Source of the DNA: Hassallia byssoidea VB512170
GTDB lineage: Bacteria; Cyanobacteriota; Cyanobacteriia; Cyanobacteriales; Nostocaceae
Assembly: GCF_000817785.2 (NCBI RefSeq)
Contig: NZ_JTCM02000031.1
Span: 1-60,434 of the forward strand
Length of the DNA: 60,434 nt
Direction of reading: 5' to 3'
Shown: piece after piece, positions 1-8,150 of the stretch
Position numbering within the stretch: position 1 is the stretch's first letter
Layout: every line of letters starts with the position of its first letter
Notes under the pieces: model-generated
Databases searched by the model: none
What the model saw: only the letters and a program-made list of their open reading frames with translations
Told to the model about the DNA's origin: nothing
Translations under genes and position numbers: made by a program

Positions 1-97
1 ATGCAAGCCGATGCATTAACAATGCAAGCCGATGCATTAACAATGCAAGCCGATGCATTAACAATGCAAGCCGATGCATTAACAATGCAAGCCGATG
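1..97. repeat. 21-bp perfect tandem repeat
   Basis: Unit ATGCAAGCCGATGCATTAAC plus A. Four full identical copies and a 13-base partial copy are visible, and the array continues beyond the left edge. There are no unique spacers, so it is not a CRISPR array. Confidence 0.95.
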
Positions 98-105
98 TTT
101 TATAG
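1..105 (+). CDS. 3' end of heptapeptide-repeat ORF, partial
   Basis: The window opens inside a reading frame made of a perfect 21-bp repeat. Each unit encodes the seven residues MQADALT. Four identical units lie at 1-84, and a fifth, altered unit (MQADVL) runs straight into a TAG stop at 103-105. The start lies outside the window, so total length is unknown. Identity at DNA level means the array expanded recently or is kept uniform by recombination. I cannot name a family. It could also be a non-coding tandem array that happens to be open in this frame. Confidence 0.45.
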   Translation: MQADALTMQADALTMQADALTMQADALTMQADVL

Positions 106-158
106 TTAATTGCTAACTTTCCACTCCCCCATCTCCCCATCTCCCCATCTCCCACTCC

Positions 159-1520
159 CTATTTTTTATTCCAAGGTCCCCAAATAGCAAAAGTGATTCC
201 GGGGGTTTGGATATTCACGAACAACGTCTGACCATCTGGAGAGAAACAAGCACCAGCAAACTCGTTATCGTTAAGAGCGTTACGAGCAAATTGGTACAGT
301 TCCCCACCAGGAGTAACCCCGACAAGGAAATTATCGCCGTCGCCATCTTCACAAAGTATGAGGTCGCCAAAGGGAGCGACGACTATGTTATCGGGCATAT
401 CTAGTATGGTTCTATCGTTTGGCTCAACAAATAGTTCGATGGTGCCACCTTCTCTTTTATTTCTGCCAGGAATGTAACGCCAAACCTGACCCCCACTATT
501 AGCACCCCCACTTGTACAACAAAAGTAAAACTCTCCGTTGCCATACCATATTCCTTCACCGCGAGCAAATTGTGCGGCTCCTTTCTCAAAGCCTTCTTTC
601 CGCACTGTGTCTTTTTCGGGATCGTAATCTTCAATGCGAACCCACTCTACTTCCTTTGGTTCATTTACAGGGAAATTAGTTTTGGTTATGGCTTGAGGCA
701 TATCCTTAATTTTGAGAGCCTCAAGGATACCACCTGCCTCTAACTTGCCTGGTTTATTGGGGATGAAGCGATAAAAAAGGCTATCTCCGGAGTCTTCTGT
801 CTCATAGACAATTCCTGTTCTGGGGTCTATGGCAACGGCTTCATGGTTGAACCGACCCATTTCTATTAATGGTACCGGGTCAACAGTACCCTTTTTGGGT
901 TTGCGAAGCGCTGGAACTTCAAAGTTATAACCGTGGCGTTTAGAAACTCTGTTCGGATTGGGTACGAAGATACCAGAATTTGCTGGCTGTTCTATCGTCT
1001 CAGGAGTTGTTTCTGGAGTGGAGGTGTTTTCTTCACAACTAATCCATGACCCCCAAGGAGTTAGACCACCAGCACAGTTACGGTAAGTTCCCGCTAGTGA
1101 GGCATAATCTCTAATCAGTTCACGCTTTGGGCTAACGATTAATGTACTTGTGCCACCTTTACAAAGCTCGTCATACTTTTGTCCAATGACTTGCGTTGAG
1201 GAGTTTGGACTAAGTTCGTGGTTGCGAACTAAGATAACCGAGCGATTTGGTCCAGCGAAAGTAGCCATGCCATCATGACCACCAGGCACGGGATTACCAT
1301 CAGCCATGATATCCCCTGTCCGCGAAAATGCTCGGTATTTAAATCCGTCTGGTAAGTCTAACAAGCCATCAGGATCTGGGTTGAGCGGACCATAGCCTGA
1401 ACCTGTGAGCGATTTTCCTTGAGCGGCTTTAGCATAAACAGCTTTTAAAGTATCTCCAACAACAAGAGTTGCAGCAGTTGCACCTGCAATAGTAAAAAAT
1501 TGTCTTCGTGAGAAAGCCAT
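159..1520 (-). CDS. PhoX-like phosphatase (DUF839), Tat-exported
   Basis: 453-residue protein of the PhoX/DUF839 family, calcium- and iron-dependent phosphatases that release phosphate from organic esters outside the cytoplasm. The N-terminus is a twin-arginine signal: SRRQF at residues 4-8, then a hydrophobic stretch. The family segment PWGSWISCEEN is present; in characterised PhoX its cysteine and acidic residues help bind the metal cluster. It is at the short end for PhoX proteins, as is common in cyanobacteria. It is transcribed away from bciB, and a Pho-box-like triplet sits about 225 bases upstream. The family call is firm; the substrate is inferred. Confidence 0.85.
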   Translation of the reverse strand: MAFSRRQFFTIAGATAATLVVGDTLKAVYAKAAQGKSLTGSGYGPLNPDPDGLLDLPDGFKYRAFSRTGDIMADGNPVPGGHDGMATFAGPNRSVILVRNHELSPNSSTQVIGQKYDELCKGGTSTLIVSPKRELIRDYASLAGTYRNCAGGLTPWGSWISCEENTSTPETTPETIEQPANSGIFVPNPNRVSKRHGYNFEVPALRKPKKGTVDPVPLIEMGRFNHEAVAIDPRTGIVYETEDSGDSLFYRFIPNKPGKLEAGGILEALKIKDMPQAITKTNFPVNEPKEVEWVRIEDYDPEKDTVRKEGFEKGAAQFARGEGIWYGNGEFYFCCTSGGANSGGQVWRYIPGRNKREGGTIELFVEPNDRTILDMPDNIVVAPFGDLILCEDGDGDNFLVGVTPGGELYQFARNALNDNEFAGACFSPDGQTLFVNIQTPGITFAIWGPWNKK

Positions 1521-1842
1521 AGTTTACTGATAATTCTTTTATTTGTCTGTAAAAATTAGTAGATGTTGTGCAATATTTAGGCTGTGTTATAAATTTCTAC
1601 AAGAGAAATATTTCTGGCTTTTTCACGCCGAAGCTGACTCTTGAGCATAATTAAAACACGTAAAATTTCTCAATTTTTTGCCGAAAAATTTTTTGTTACC
1701 ACAACTACTCAACTAAGTTAATGCAACCAAAGAATATACTTTTAAAGTTAAGCTCAGTTAATCTCGGTGTTAACTATGTTTTAAGAAGCAATATTCAAAA
1801 TTTTATATTGATAAAAATTCTCATTTCTTAAGATAAAAAATA
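1521..1842. other. AT-rich intergenic region
   Basis: Non-coding stretch between the PhoX-like gene start and the bciB terminator. Apart from the Pho-box-like triplet I see no gene, RNA fold or repeat here. Confidence 0.6.
1745..1774 (-). promoter_or_regulatory. Possible Pho box upstream of the PhoX-like gene
   Basis: Read on the minus strand there are three TTAAC cores: CTTAACTT (1745-1752), ATTAACTG (1755-1762) and GTTAACAC (1767-1774). The cyanobacterial PhoB-type box is three PyTTAAPyPy(T/A) octamers spaced by 3 bp. Only one octamer here fits fully and the spacers are 2 and 4 bp, so this is a weak match. Its position before a phosphatase gene is what makes it plausible. Confidence 0.3.
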
Positions 1843-1865
1843 GGGACACGATATTATCGTGTCCC
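1843..1865 (-). terminator. Rho-independent terminator of bciB
   Basis: Perfect palindrome with 11-bp arms (GGGACACGATA) around one central base. On the minus strand it is followed by a T-rich run (TATTTTTTAT). It lies 47 bases past the bciB stop. Confidence 0.85.
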
Positions 1866-1912
1866 AACAAATAACTGAAAAGCGTCTCTAATTTACTCAC
1901 AGCAAACAAGTA

Positions 1913-3106
1913 TTATTCTGGCAATTTATACTGCCCGACAATACGCTTGGCAAAGTCCGGAACATGTGCATCTAACTTCTCTGGATGATTGCGCTTCACG
2001 TATAAATAGTTACGAGTAAAGTGAGAATCAATCGAGAAACGCGCATATTCCAATCCTTTGGGACCAATTTTTTCAATCACGACACCCATCAATTTTGCCG
2101 CCCACATGGGCAGGGTAACGCCTTTATCGTAAGCGGGAATGCTTTGTTGTACGGCTTCTTTCCGGTTTCCCTGCGACATCACCGGCTGGGTTTCTAGCTG
2201 GTCTTTCACTAAATCCAGCATTTGTTTGCCTGTATCATTTCTAACTACAATCCACTGCCAACCGAAGGGTGCGCCCATATAACCGACTACCAAATCTGCC
2301 AGAGAATTGACGTAATCAAAGCAACTCATGCAAGAAGGGGCAAAAACATCTTTGAGTTTGTTGGTTTTTAAGCCAAAGAAAGGTACGGTTTCTGTTGAGC
2401 CATCTTCATGTTTAAAGTGAACTCGGAAGTCTTGCATAAATTCGTAATGTACGACTGTCTCAGGCGATCGGCTGGTGGTTTCTAAGAATTTTTGCAGTCC
2501 GGCACGGTTAACGTTATCTACACAAGGTGTTCCTAAAACATAAAGCTTTTCTAAGCCAAGTTGTTTTTCGACGGCTCGTAATGCTTGAATTTGGCAACCA
2601 ACCCCAATTACTAACAGTCGCTTCATCCCCGATTTTTCTATCTGTTCCAAGACGGAAAGATTAGGTGATAGTGTTGGTTTGTTTACTCGTGCCGCTAGTA
2701 TTTCTTCTGCGGTTCGGGCGATGATTGGCATCGGTTGAAAGCGGTCTTCTTTGGTGTTTTGCACGCAAACAACACCTTCAACTATGCCGCGATTGAGCAT
2801 TTCAATGGCAATGCTGCTAACAATACCCGTCCATTGCGCTCCTTCGATTGGTTGAGTTTTTCGTGCTGCGGTCATGTGTTGATGAACACCAAAATATAGT
2901 TCATCCGGGTTGTCGAGATTGCGAGAGCGATCGTGTGTTTCTTCTTCAAGTTCGCCTATTTGCTGATTAATAAAAGCGCAGGCTTCCTTGACATAGTGAA
3001 TGTAATATGTATCGCACAGTCCGCACTCGCTACAAAGTTCTTTAGCAGGACGACGGCTAGAGGGTTTGAGAGCCTTGGCTTTTTTGTGAGGAGAAACTGA
3101 AGTCAT
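1913..3106 (-). CDS. bciB: Divinyl chlorophyllide a 8-vinyl reductase, BciB type
   Basis: 397-residue FrhB-family iron-sulfur flavoprotein. It matches the cyanobacterial enzyme (Synechocystis Slr1923 type) that reduces the 8-vinyl group of divinyl chlorophyllide using reduced ferredoxin, giving monovinyl chlorophyll a. Visible features are the N-terminal cluster motif CSECGLC (Cys25, 28, 31), a further APSCMSC pair in the second half, and length typical of the family. The plant relative is 7-hydroxymethyl chlorophyll a reductase, so that activity is the main alternative. The start codon lies inside the upstream sequence that is duplicated at 5195-5326. Confidence 0.82.
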   Translation of the reverse strand: MTSVSPHKKAKALKPSSRRPAKELCSECGLCDTYYIHYVKEACAFINQQIGELEEETHDRSRNLDNPDELYFGVHQHMTAARKTQPIEGAQWTGIVSSIAIEMLNRGIVEGVVCVQNTKEDRFQPMPIIARTAEEILAARVNKPTLSPNLSVLEQIEKSGMKRLLVIGVGCQIQALRAVEKQLGLEKLYVLGTPCVDNVNRAGLQKFLETTSRSPETVVHYEFMQDFRVHFKHEDGSTETVPFFGLKTNKLKDVFAPSCMSCFDYVNSLADLVVGYMGAPFGWQWIVVRNDTGKQMLDLVKDQLETQPVMSQGNRKEAVQQSIPAYDKGVTLPMWAAKLMGVVIEKIGPKGLEYARFSIDSHFTRNYLYVKRNHPEKLDAHVPDFAKRIVGQYKLPE

Positions 3107-3232
3107 GTTAAGCGCAGTTTGTTAACTAAAAACCTAAGATAGCGGAAGGCTGCACTTTACACAAAATTTAAGAATAAAAAGCAAGATTTCATTGATTTCT
3201 CTGAACTCGCAAAAATTTACCAAGTATAAGCT
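3101..3232. repeat. Duplicated upstream region, copy 1
   Basis: About 130 bases closely similar to 5195-5326 at a constant offset of 2094. It includes long identical blocks such as TAACTAAAAACCTAAGATAG and TGCACTTTACACAAAATTTA. It starts at the bciB start codon and ends shortly before the GTG start of the WD40/DnaJ gene, so it holds the promoter of that gene and probably that of bciB. Confidence 0.9.
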
Positions 3233-3265
3233 GTAAGTAACTAATATTACTTAAAATTCAAACAA

Positions 3266-5038
3266 GTGACACAAACTTCTCGAACAGGTGCAGTATTTAT
3301 TGCAGGAGGAGCCGTAGGAGGTGCTGGTGTTTCCGCATCTGTCGGTGGGATGGGATTAGCTGGAGGATTTGGAGCAGTTGGAATTGGAATAGTTCCTGTA
3401 GTTGGTGCCGGCGCTGTTGCTGGTGCAGCTGCTTATGGTGTAATTAATGCGATCGCACAGGGAGATGCTGCGGCTTTCGGTGCAATGGGAATTGGTGCAA
3501 TCGGCGGTGCTGGCGTTTCTAACGTTATTGGTGGTATGGGATTAGTAGCACCAAAAATAGGTTTGGCATTTGGTATTGGTACAGTACCGATGGCAGGAGT
3601 TGGTGCAGTGGTTGGACTTGCAGCCTATGGTATTGCCAAACTGTTAGACGAATCTGGAATTAGTGAAACTCCCGCACAGCTTTTTGAGCGAATGGAAGAA
3701 AAAGTCTTGCAGATGGATTTTTATTCCGCAGCAGTTATCGAGTTAGATTTATTTTTATCTGGGGAGGATCTCAACCAACAATTTGCAGCCTTGGAAGTCG
3801 AAGATGAGTTACAAGCGCTCAAGGCGGAAAGACATAATCCTACAATATCAAATTCCTCGCCATCTATAACCCCGGAAACCTCTGCTTTCAATACAGAAGA
3901 AGTAATATCCCTCAACACCCAAGCATCTGAAACTTGGAGATGTGTACAAACACTTCATTGTCACTCAGCCGCAGTTAATGCGATCGCTATTAGTCCCGAT
4001 GGTAATACCTTTGTTAGTGGCAGTGATGACAGACAAGTTAACCTGTGGGACTTGAAAACAGGAAAATGGCTTTATACTTTCTCCGGACAAGCAGAGGCAG
4101 TTTTATGTGTTGCCATCAGCCCTGATGGACAGCAGATTGTCAGTGGTAGTGTAGATCGCAAAATCAGCAGTTGGCAGCTAGATACAAGAAAATTTATCAG
4201 GACACTCTCTTATTTAAATTCTCCCTACAGTCATAATGGCTTTGTTTGCTCAGTTGCTTTTAGCCCTGATGGAAAAATTCTTGCTAGTGGTAGTGCTGAT
4301 AAAACTATTAGACTTTGGGGACGCTATACAGGAACAGTAAAACGTACCTTTAATGGACATTTAGATGCAGTTTTGTCTGTTGCTTTCAGTCCCGACGCTA
4401 AAATTTTTACTAGTGGCAGTGCCGATAAAACTATTAGACTTTGGGATGTAAAAACTTGGGAACAGCGCTGTATTCTTACCGGACATTTGGCAGCAGTTAA
4501 TACACTTGCCATCAGTCCTAATGGTCAAACTCTTATTAGTGGGAGTACAGACACCACCATTAAGCTGTGGAATCTCCACACTGAGGAACTACTCCACACC
4601 CTGACTGGACACTCAACAGCGGTTTTATCTGTTGCTATCAGCCCAGATGGACAAACCCTCGCTAGTAGCAGCAGAGACGGCATCATCAAACTTTGGAACC
4701 TACAAACTGGGGAAGTATTACAAACTCTTTCTGGGCGTAATCCTGTTGCCTTCAGTCCTGATGGCAAAATGTTGGTAAGTGGTGGTAACGGTGGAAGCAT
4801 CAAGATTTGGTCTCAAAAACAAAACTTTAATGAATCCGTACTTAACCCAATACTATCTGGGGAATGGTGGGAAATCTTAGGCGTAAATCCGGGCAATCAT
4901 CGCAGTGATATCAAACAAGCCTACCTTCAATTAGCAAGACAATATCATCCCGATGTCAACAGTTCTGCAACTGCAAAAGCCTCAATGCAAGCAATTAATC
5001 AGGCTTATAAAGAGTTTTTAGCGCAATTGAATAGCTGA
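3266..5038 (+). CDS. Gly/Ala-rich membrane module + WD40 + DnaJ fusion protein
   Basis: 590 residues, GTG start. Residues about 7-125 hold two copies of a Gly/Ala-rich hydrophobic unit with the signatures GGAGVS, GGMGL and AAYG, likely membrane-inserting glycine-zipper segments. A short acidic linker follows. Residues about 223-515 form seven WD40 blades with repeated SPDG...SGS.D..I.LW cores, giving a beta-propeller for protein contacts. The last 57 residues are a J domain with an intact HPD motif (561-563), which should stimulate an Hsp70. The order membrane module, propeller, J domain is unusual and I do not know a named family. The promoter and end hairpin are shared with the next gene. 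The domains are well seen; the role is unknown. Confidence 0.85.
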   Translation: MTQTSRTGAVFIAGGAVGGAGVSASVGGMGLAGGFGAVGIGIVPVVGAGAVAGAAAYGVINAIAQGDAAAFGAMGIGAIGGAGVSNVIGGMGLVAPKIGLAFGIGTVPMAGVGAVVGLAAYGIAKLLDESGISETPAQLFERMEEKVLQMDFYSAAVIELDLFLSGEDLNQQFAALEVEDELQALKAERHNPTISNSSPSITPETSAFNTEEVISLNTQASETWRCVQTLHCHSAAVNAIAISPDGNTFVSGSDDRQVNLWDLKTGKWLYTFSGQAEAVLCVAISPDGQQIVSGSVDRKISSWQLDTRKFIRTLSYLNSPYSHNGFVCSVAFSPDGKILASGSADKTIRLWGRYTGTVKRTFNGHLDAVLSVAFSPDAKIFTSGSADKTIRLWDVKTWEQRCILTGHLAAVNTLAISPNGQTLISGSTDTTIKLWNLHTEELLHTLTGHSTAVLSVAISPDGQTLASSSRDGIIKLWNLQTGEVLQTLSGRNPVAFSPDGKMLVSGGNGGSIKIWSQKQNFNESVLNPILSGEWWEILGVNPGNHRSDIKQAYLQLARQYHPDVNSSATAKASMQAINQAYKEFLAQLNS

Positions 5039-5080
5039 TAGGTAATCAACACACAGCACCTTTTGAAAAATCTTCTTTTT

Positions 5081-5109
5081 AGCCCTTCAGTGAACTTCAC
5101 CGAAGGGCT
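5081..5109 (+). terminator. End hairpin of the WD40/DnaJ gene (duplicated)
   Basis: Inverted repeat AGCCCTTCAGTGAA / TTCACCGAAGGGCT with one mismatch, 43 bases after the stop. The T-run is weak (TTCACTATTT). An almost identical hairpin with the same 3' flank ends the following two-gene unit at 6595-6622. Confidence 0.6.
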
Positions 5110-5386
5110 TTCACTATTTCAAAAATCTCTCTTCTCTCTTCCTCTGCTTCCTCTGCGCCTAGAAAGGTTCGTTACTCTTTGCGGAAAATTCTAAAGTCAC
5201 GTTAAGCATCATTTATTAACTAAAAACCTAAGATAGCTCAAGGCTGCACTTTACACAAAATTTAAAAATAAAAAGCAAGATTTCACTGATTCTAACGAGG
5301 TTGCAAAAGCTTACTCAGCTTAAACTAAACATAGTATTATCTATCACTTTTAACCAAGTAATAACCAGGAAATAAAAGACAGAAAT
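5110..5386. other. Intergenic region with the second promoter copy
   Basis: Holds a short interspersed remnant rich in CTCTTCCTCTGC-type sequence (about 5125-5185), then the second copy of the upstream duplication, then about 60 AT-rich bases before the next start codon. No gene is visible. Confidence 0.7.
5195..5326. repeat. Duplicated upstream region, copy 2
   Basis: Counterpart of 3101-3232 at an offset of 2094. It sits at the same distance from the start of the second Gly-rich gene as copy 1 does from the first, so promoter and coding module were duplicated together. Confidence 0.9.
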
Positions 5387-6190
5387 ATGGGACTAAATAA
5401 TCGCATCAGCCGCATAGTCAAAGCAAACCTTAACGATATAGCAGGTAATTTCAAACCAGGAGAAAGTGCAGCATTTATTGCTGGAGGAGTCGCCACTGGT
5501 GCTGCTATTTCTCATACAGTCGGTGGTATGGGATTAGCAGCCGCAGGAACAGCTGTAGGTATTGGTGCGCCGCATTTGATGGCTGCGGGAGCGGTTACGG
5601 GTATGGCTGCTTATGGAGCTAAGAAAGGAATAGAAAACCAAGATCCCTTAGCTTTGGGTGCAGCTGCACTAGGAGCGGTTGGTGGTGCTGGAGTTTCTGC
5701 CACTGTTGGAAAGATGGGATTACTTGCAGCCGGAAGCGGTTTTAGCATTGGTATGGCTCCTGTAGCTGCTGCTGGTGCAGTTGTTGGACTTGGTGGTTAT
5801 GGTTTGTTGAAGTTGCTTGATGGTAGTCAAGATACTAATGACCCAAACAAAGTTGTTGAATCTCTTAACCAAACAAAATTCAGCATACTACAGAATATTC
5901 ATCTTGCTAAACGTAACAGAGAACAAGTACAAGCAAATTACAACCAAGCTGAAAATAAAGTCCAAGAGTGGCATCAAATAGCTTTATTAGCTATGAAAAA
6001 AGAACGTGAAGATTTGGCTCGTGAAGCTTTGACTCGTAAGCATACTCACCAGCATTCTGCTGATAGCCTGAAAAATCAGCTTGAGCAGTTAATCACAGTA
6101 ATAAACAGTCTCGAAAATGACTTAAGGTTTATTGAAAAGACAATTGCCCAAGTTAAAGCAGAAGCCGACTCAAACTATGGGTGGGCTTAA
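5387..6190 (+). CDS. Gly/Ala-rich membrane protein with helical tail
   Basis: 267 residues. Residues about 26-148 contain two units homologous to the N-terminus of the WD40/DnaJ protein (GGMGLA, GAVxGxxxYG, GGAGVS). Instead of WD40 and J domains the C-terminal 110 residues are charged and helical, probably a coiled coil (QVQANYNQAENKVQEW, then NQLEQLITVINSLEN). It is a tandem paralogue that kept only the membrane module. Its stop is two bases from the ATG of the HNH gene, so the two are very likely co-translated. Function unknown; a membrane-active effector or scaffold is a guess. Confidence 0.8.
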   Translation: MGLNNRISRIVKANLNDIAGNFKPGESAAFIAGGVATGAAISHTVGGMGLAAAGTAVGIGAPHLMAAGAVTGMAAYGAKKGIENQDPLALGAAALGAVGGAGVSATVGKMGLLAAGSGFSIGMAPVAAAGAVVGLGGYGLLKLLDGSQDTNDPNKVVESLNQTKFSILQNIHLAKRNREQVQANYNQAENKVQEWHQIALLAMKKEREDLAREALTRKHTHQHSADSLKNQLEQLITVINSLENDLRFIEKTIAQVKAEADSNYGWA

Positions 6191-6192
6191 CA

Positions 6193-6567
6193 ATGTCAAG
6201 AAAAACTACTAATTCACTGCAAAAACTTGTACGAGGGGTGATTCGGGATTTTGCAGTTTTGGTAAATGAGCCAAAGCCTGAGAAAGTAAAGAAGGCAAAA
6301 GCGAAAAAATATCCTGTTACCAAATCTCAATCTCAGCCAAAGCAACAAGCAAACAAGCGATCGCGTTACATTCCCCTATCAGTTCGTTTTACAGTTCTCC
6401 AAAGAGACAATCATAAATGTGTATCTTGTGGTAAAACTCCCCCAGAAGTCACTCTAGAAGTCGATCATAAAGAACCGTTTTCTCAAGGAGGTACAAACGA
6501 CATTAGCAACTTGCGAACGCTGTGTTTCAAGTGCAATCGTGGCAAAGGTGCGCGTAGCTTAAAATAA
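6193..6567 (+). CDS. HNH endonuclease domain protein
   Basis: 124 residues from the ATG at 6193 (an in-frame GTG at 6181 would overlap the preceding gene). The N-terminal 60 residues are basic and Lys-rich. The C-terminal half is an HNH fold: CVSCGK and CFKCNRG zinc-binding pairs flank LEVDHKEPFSQGG, with the catalytic His in VDH and the Asn in DISNL. Such domains cut DNA. Its immediate coupling to the Gly-rich gene suggests they act together. It is too small to be a restriction enzyme of known layout and has no immunity gene that I can recognise. Confidence 0.85.
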   Translation: MSRKTTNSLQKLVRGVIRDFAVLVNEPKPEKVKKAKAKKYPVTKSQSQPKQQANKRSRYIPLSVRFTVLQRDNHKCVSCGKTPPEVTLEVDHKEPFSQGGTNDISNLRTLCFKCNRGKGARSLK

Positions 6568-6594
6568 CGTACAAAATCTTTAATTATCGGAAAT

Positions 6595-6622
6595 AGCCCT
6601 TCAGTGAACTCACCGAAGGGCT
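6595..6622 (+). terminator. End hairpin of the Gly-rich/HNH unit
   Basis: AGCCCTTCAGTGAA and TTCACCGAAGGGCT-type arms, near-identical to 5081-5109 and likewise followed by TTCACTATTT. The repeated use of promoter and hairpin frames two tandem transcription units. Confidence 0.6.
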
Positions 6623-6639
6623 TTCACTATTTTCCCTCT

Positions 6640-6715
6640 TCCTTTGCGTCTCTGCGCGCCAGTCGCCTCACTCCTCCACCCCCGCACGGCGCTGGCTTGC
6701 CTCTGCGTGAGACCT
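6640..6715. repeat. Interspersed palindromic remnant
   Basis: Contains CTCTGCGCGCCAGTCGCC and GCACGGCGCTGGC-type blocks followed by TTGCCTCTGCGTGAG. These are short GC-rich pieces unlike the flanks and of a kind scattered between genes in filamentous cyanobacteria. No coding role is seen. Confidence 0.5.
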
Positions 6716-6722
6716 TGCTTAA

Positions 6723-7808
6723 TCAAACAGCACTCTCAACAGATTCCTCTCGAAAACCCAAGCGCGATCGCTTTTGCAAAAATATTTCCTGCATTCGCTC
6801 AGTATAAGGCAGCAACAAAGCTTTTTGTTCTGGATTCACACGCCTAATAATTTCATCCCCTAATACTTGACACCATTTTTCTGTCATTTCCCATTTGATT
6901 TCTACTCCCTCGACAACCATCTCACATAAAGGAAGCAATTCTTCTTCAAATGATGCCATACTACCCTCTAAAAAACACAACCATAAATATGCCTGAAACA
7001 TATTTAAGTCACGAAGGCAAGAGTGTGTTACACCAGAATCATTCAATTTTCCCCGACGGCTGCGATGATTGGGCAATAATTCTACAAGTCGATTATAAAC
7101 ACTTTGAGCAATATCCCTAGCTGCTGGTAACATTTGCTCTACAATCATAAACTCAGGCGAATTGAATTTATATTTAGCACTTTGATTGCAGACTCGCTGC
7201 CACGGCATCGCAACTTGCTCTTCGACAAAGTTTAAGTAAGAAGCAAGCAATATTTTTTCACATGGTGTAAGTTTTTTCAGAATTAAACTATTGCTAAAAT
7301 TCAACTGCGTTGTCAAAAAACCTAGGGCACGCCAATCCTTAGATGCAATGTGTTGTTCTTGAAACACCAATAATATTGGTTCAAGAGCGTATGCTAGTTC
7401 CTCAATTGCTGGAATTGCCCATAAAGTAAGGGAATTATCTTTACTTTCAACCGAAACTGAGCCAGTATTTATTGACTGTTTTTGATAAATTTCTAGTACT
7501 TTTCTATACACCCTAAAGGCAAATTGAGTTATGCGCTTTGCCTCGTTCAAATCTAAAATGTTAGGAATATAAGAGTAAAGGGTTTTTGTTTGTATCCATG
7601 CCATGTTGCAGTTGATATCTAATACGTTATCCTTTAACTTGGTAGCAGTTAAGGCTCGACCCTCTGGGGATGAGGCTTTGAGCAACTCTTCAGCGGATGC
7701 TCCGTTTTCTAAAGATAGAGAGGATAAATCAACTGTGTAGCGCTGTGCCCAAAGATTGAGCAAACGGTCAACCGTGGGAGTTTTCACAGGTTGAGAGGTT
7801 TTTAACAT
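6723..7808 (-). CDS. Unknown helical protein
   Basis: 361 residues, mostly predicted helical, with no signal peptide, membrane segment or motif I recognise. It is rich in Leu/Glu/Arg and contains pairs such as NMAWIQTKT and FQAYLWLCFLEGS. It converges on the HNH unit and has the 1.4-kb gene-free stretch upstream. Length and codon use are those of a normal gene. I cannot assign a family; a soluble regulatory or scaffolding protein is only a guess. Confidence 0.6.
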   Translation of the reverse strand: MLKTSQPVKTPTVDRLLNLWAQRYTVDLSSLSLENGASAEELLKASSPEGRALTATKLKDNVLDINCNMAWIQTKTLYSYIPNILDLNEAKRITQFAFRVYRKVLEIYQKQSINTGSVSVESKDNSLTLWAIPAIEELAYALEPILLVFQEQHIASKDWRALGFLTTQLNFSNSLILKKLTPCEKILLASYLNFVEEQVAMPWQRVCNQSAKYKFNSPEFMIVEQMLPAARDIAQSVYNRLVELLPNHRSRRGKLNDSGVTHSCLRDLNMFQAYLWLCFLEGSMASFEEELLPLCEMVVEGVEIKWEMTEKWCQVLGDEIIRRVNPEQKALLLPYTERMQEIFLQKRSRLGFREESVESAV

Positions 7809-8079
7809 AAATTTTTCCTGACTAAACTTGATTAATTAACTTTCTGTAGATTATTCATATAATTACGCCCTGCATAATATCAAGTATAATTACTACATAT
7901 TAATTAAGTTAGATTACTTCTGAGCCAATATAAAGATTGCTATGTCGGAGCGATCGCTTTTACAAAAACGTGCGTAAGCAAATCTACTCATGCCAACCGC
8001 CAAAGTTGGGCGAGCGCTCCTTCAGTTGGTAGTGCTTTAGCTTCTGGACGCAACCTGATTAAAATTGTAGTTTACACTA

Positions 8080-8150
8080 ACTTTAAGATTCATCCGGAAG
8101 ATTTTACAAATTCTTGCCGATCCGTACCCGTTGCCTCCTGCAAATGGGTA
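8080..8150 (-). ncRNA. Candidate small RNA with AGGAGG hairpin loop
   Basis: At 8125-8150 the sequence folds into TACCC-g-TTGC / GCAA-at-GGGTA with a five-base loop. On the minus strand the loop region reads GCAGGAGGCAAC, and a TATAAT-like -10 element lies just upstream (complement of 8150-8158). A 5'-proximal hairpin with a purine-rich loop recalls cyanobacterial Yfr2-type RNAs, but I cannot confirm the family. The 3' end is not defined. Confidence 0.3.

Noticed and set aside
1-97. Possible CRISPR array
   Set aside because: Units are contiguous 21-bp repeats with no unique spacers.
6193-6567. HNH gene as a group I/II intron or restriction-modification part
   Set aside because: No reverse transcriptase, intron boundaries or methyltransferase nearby.
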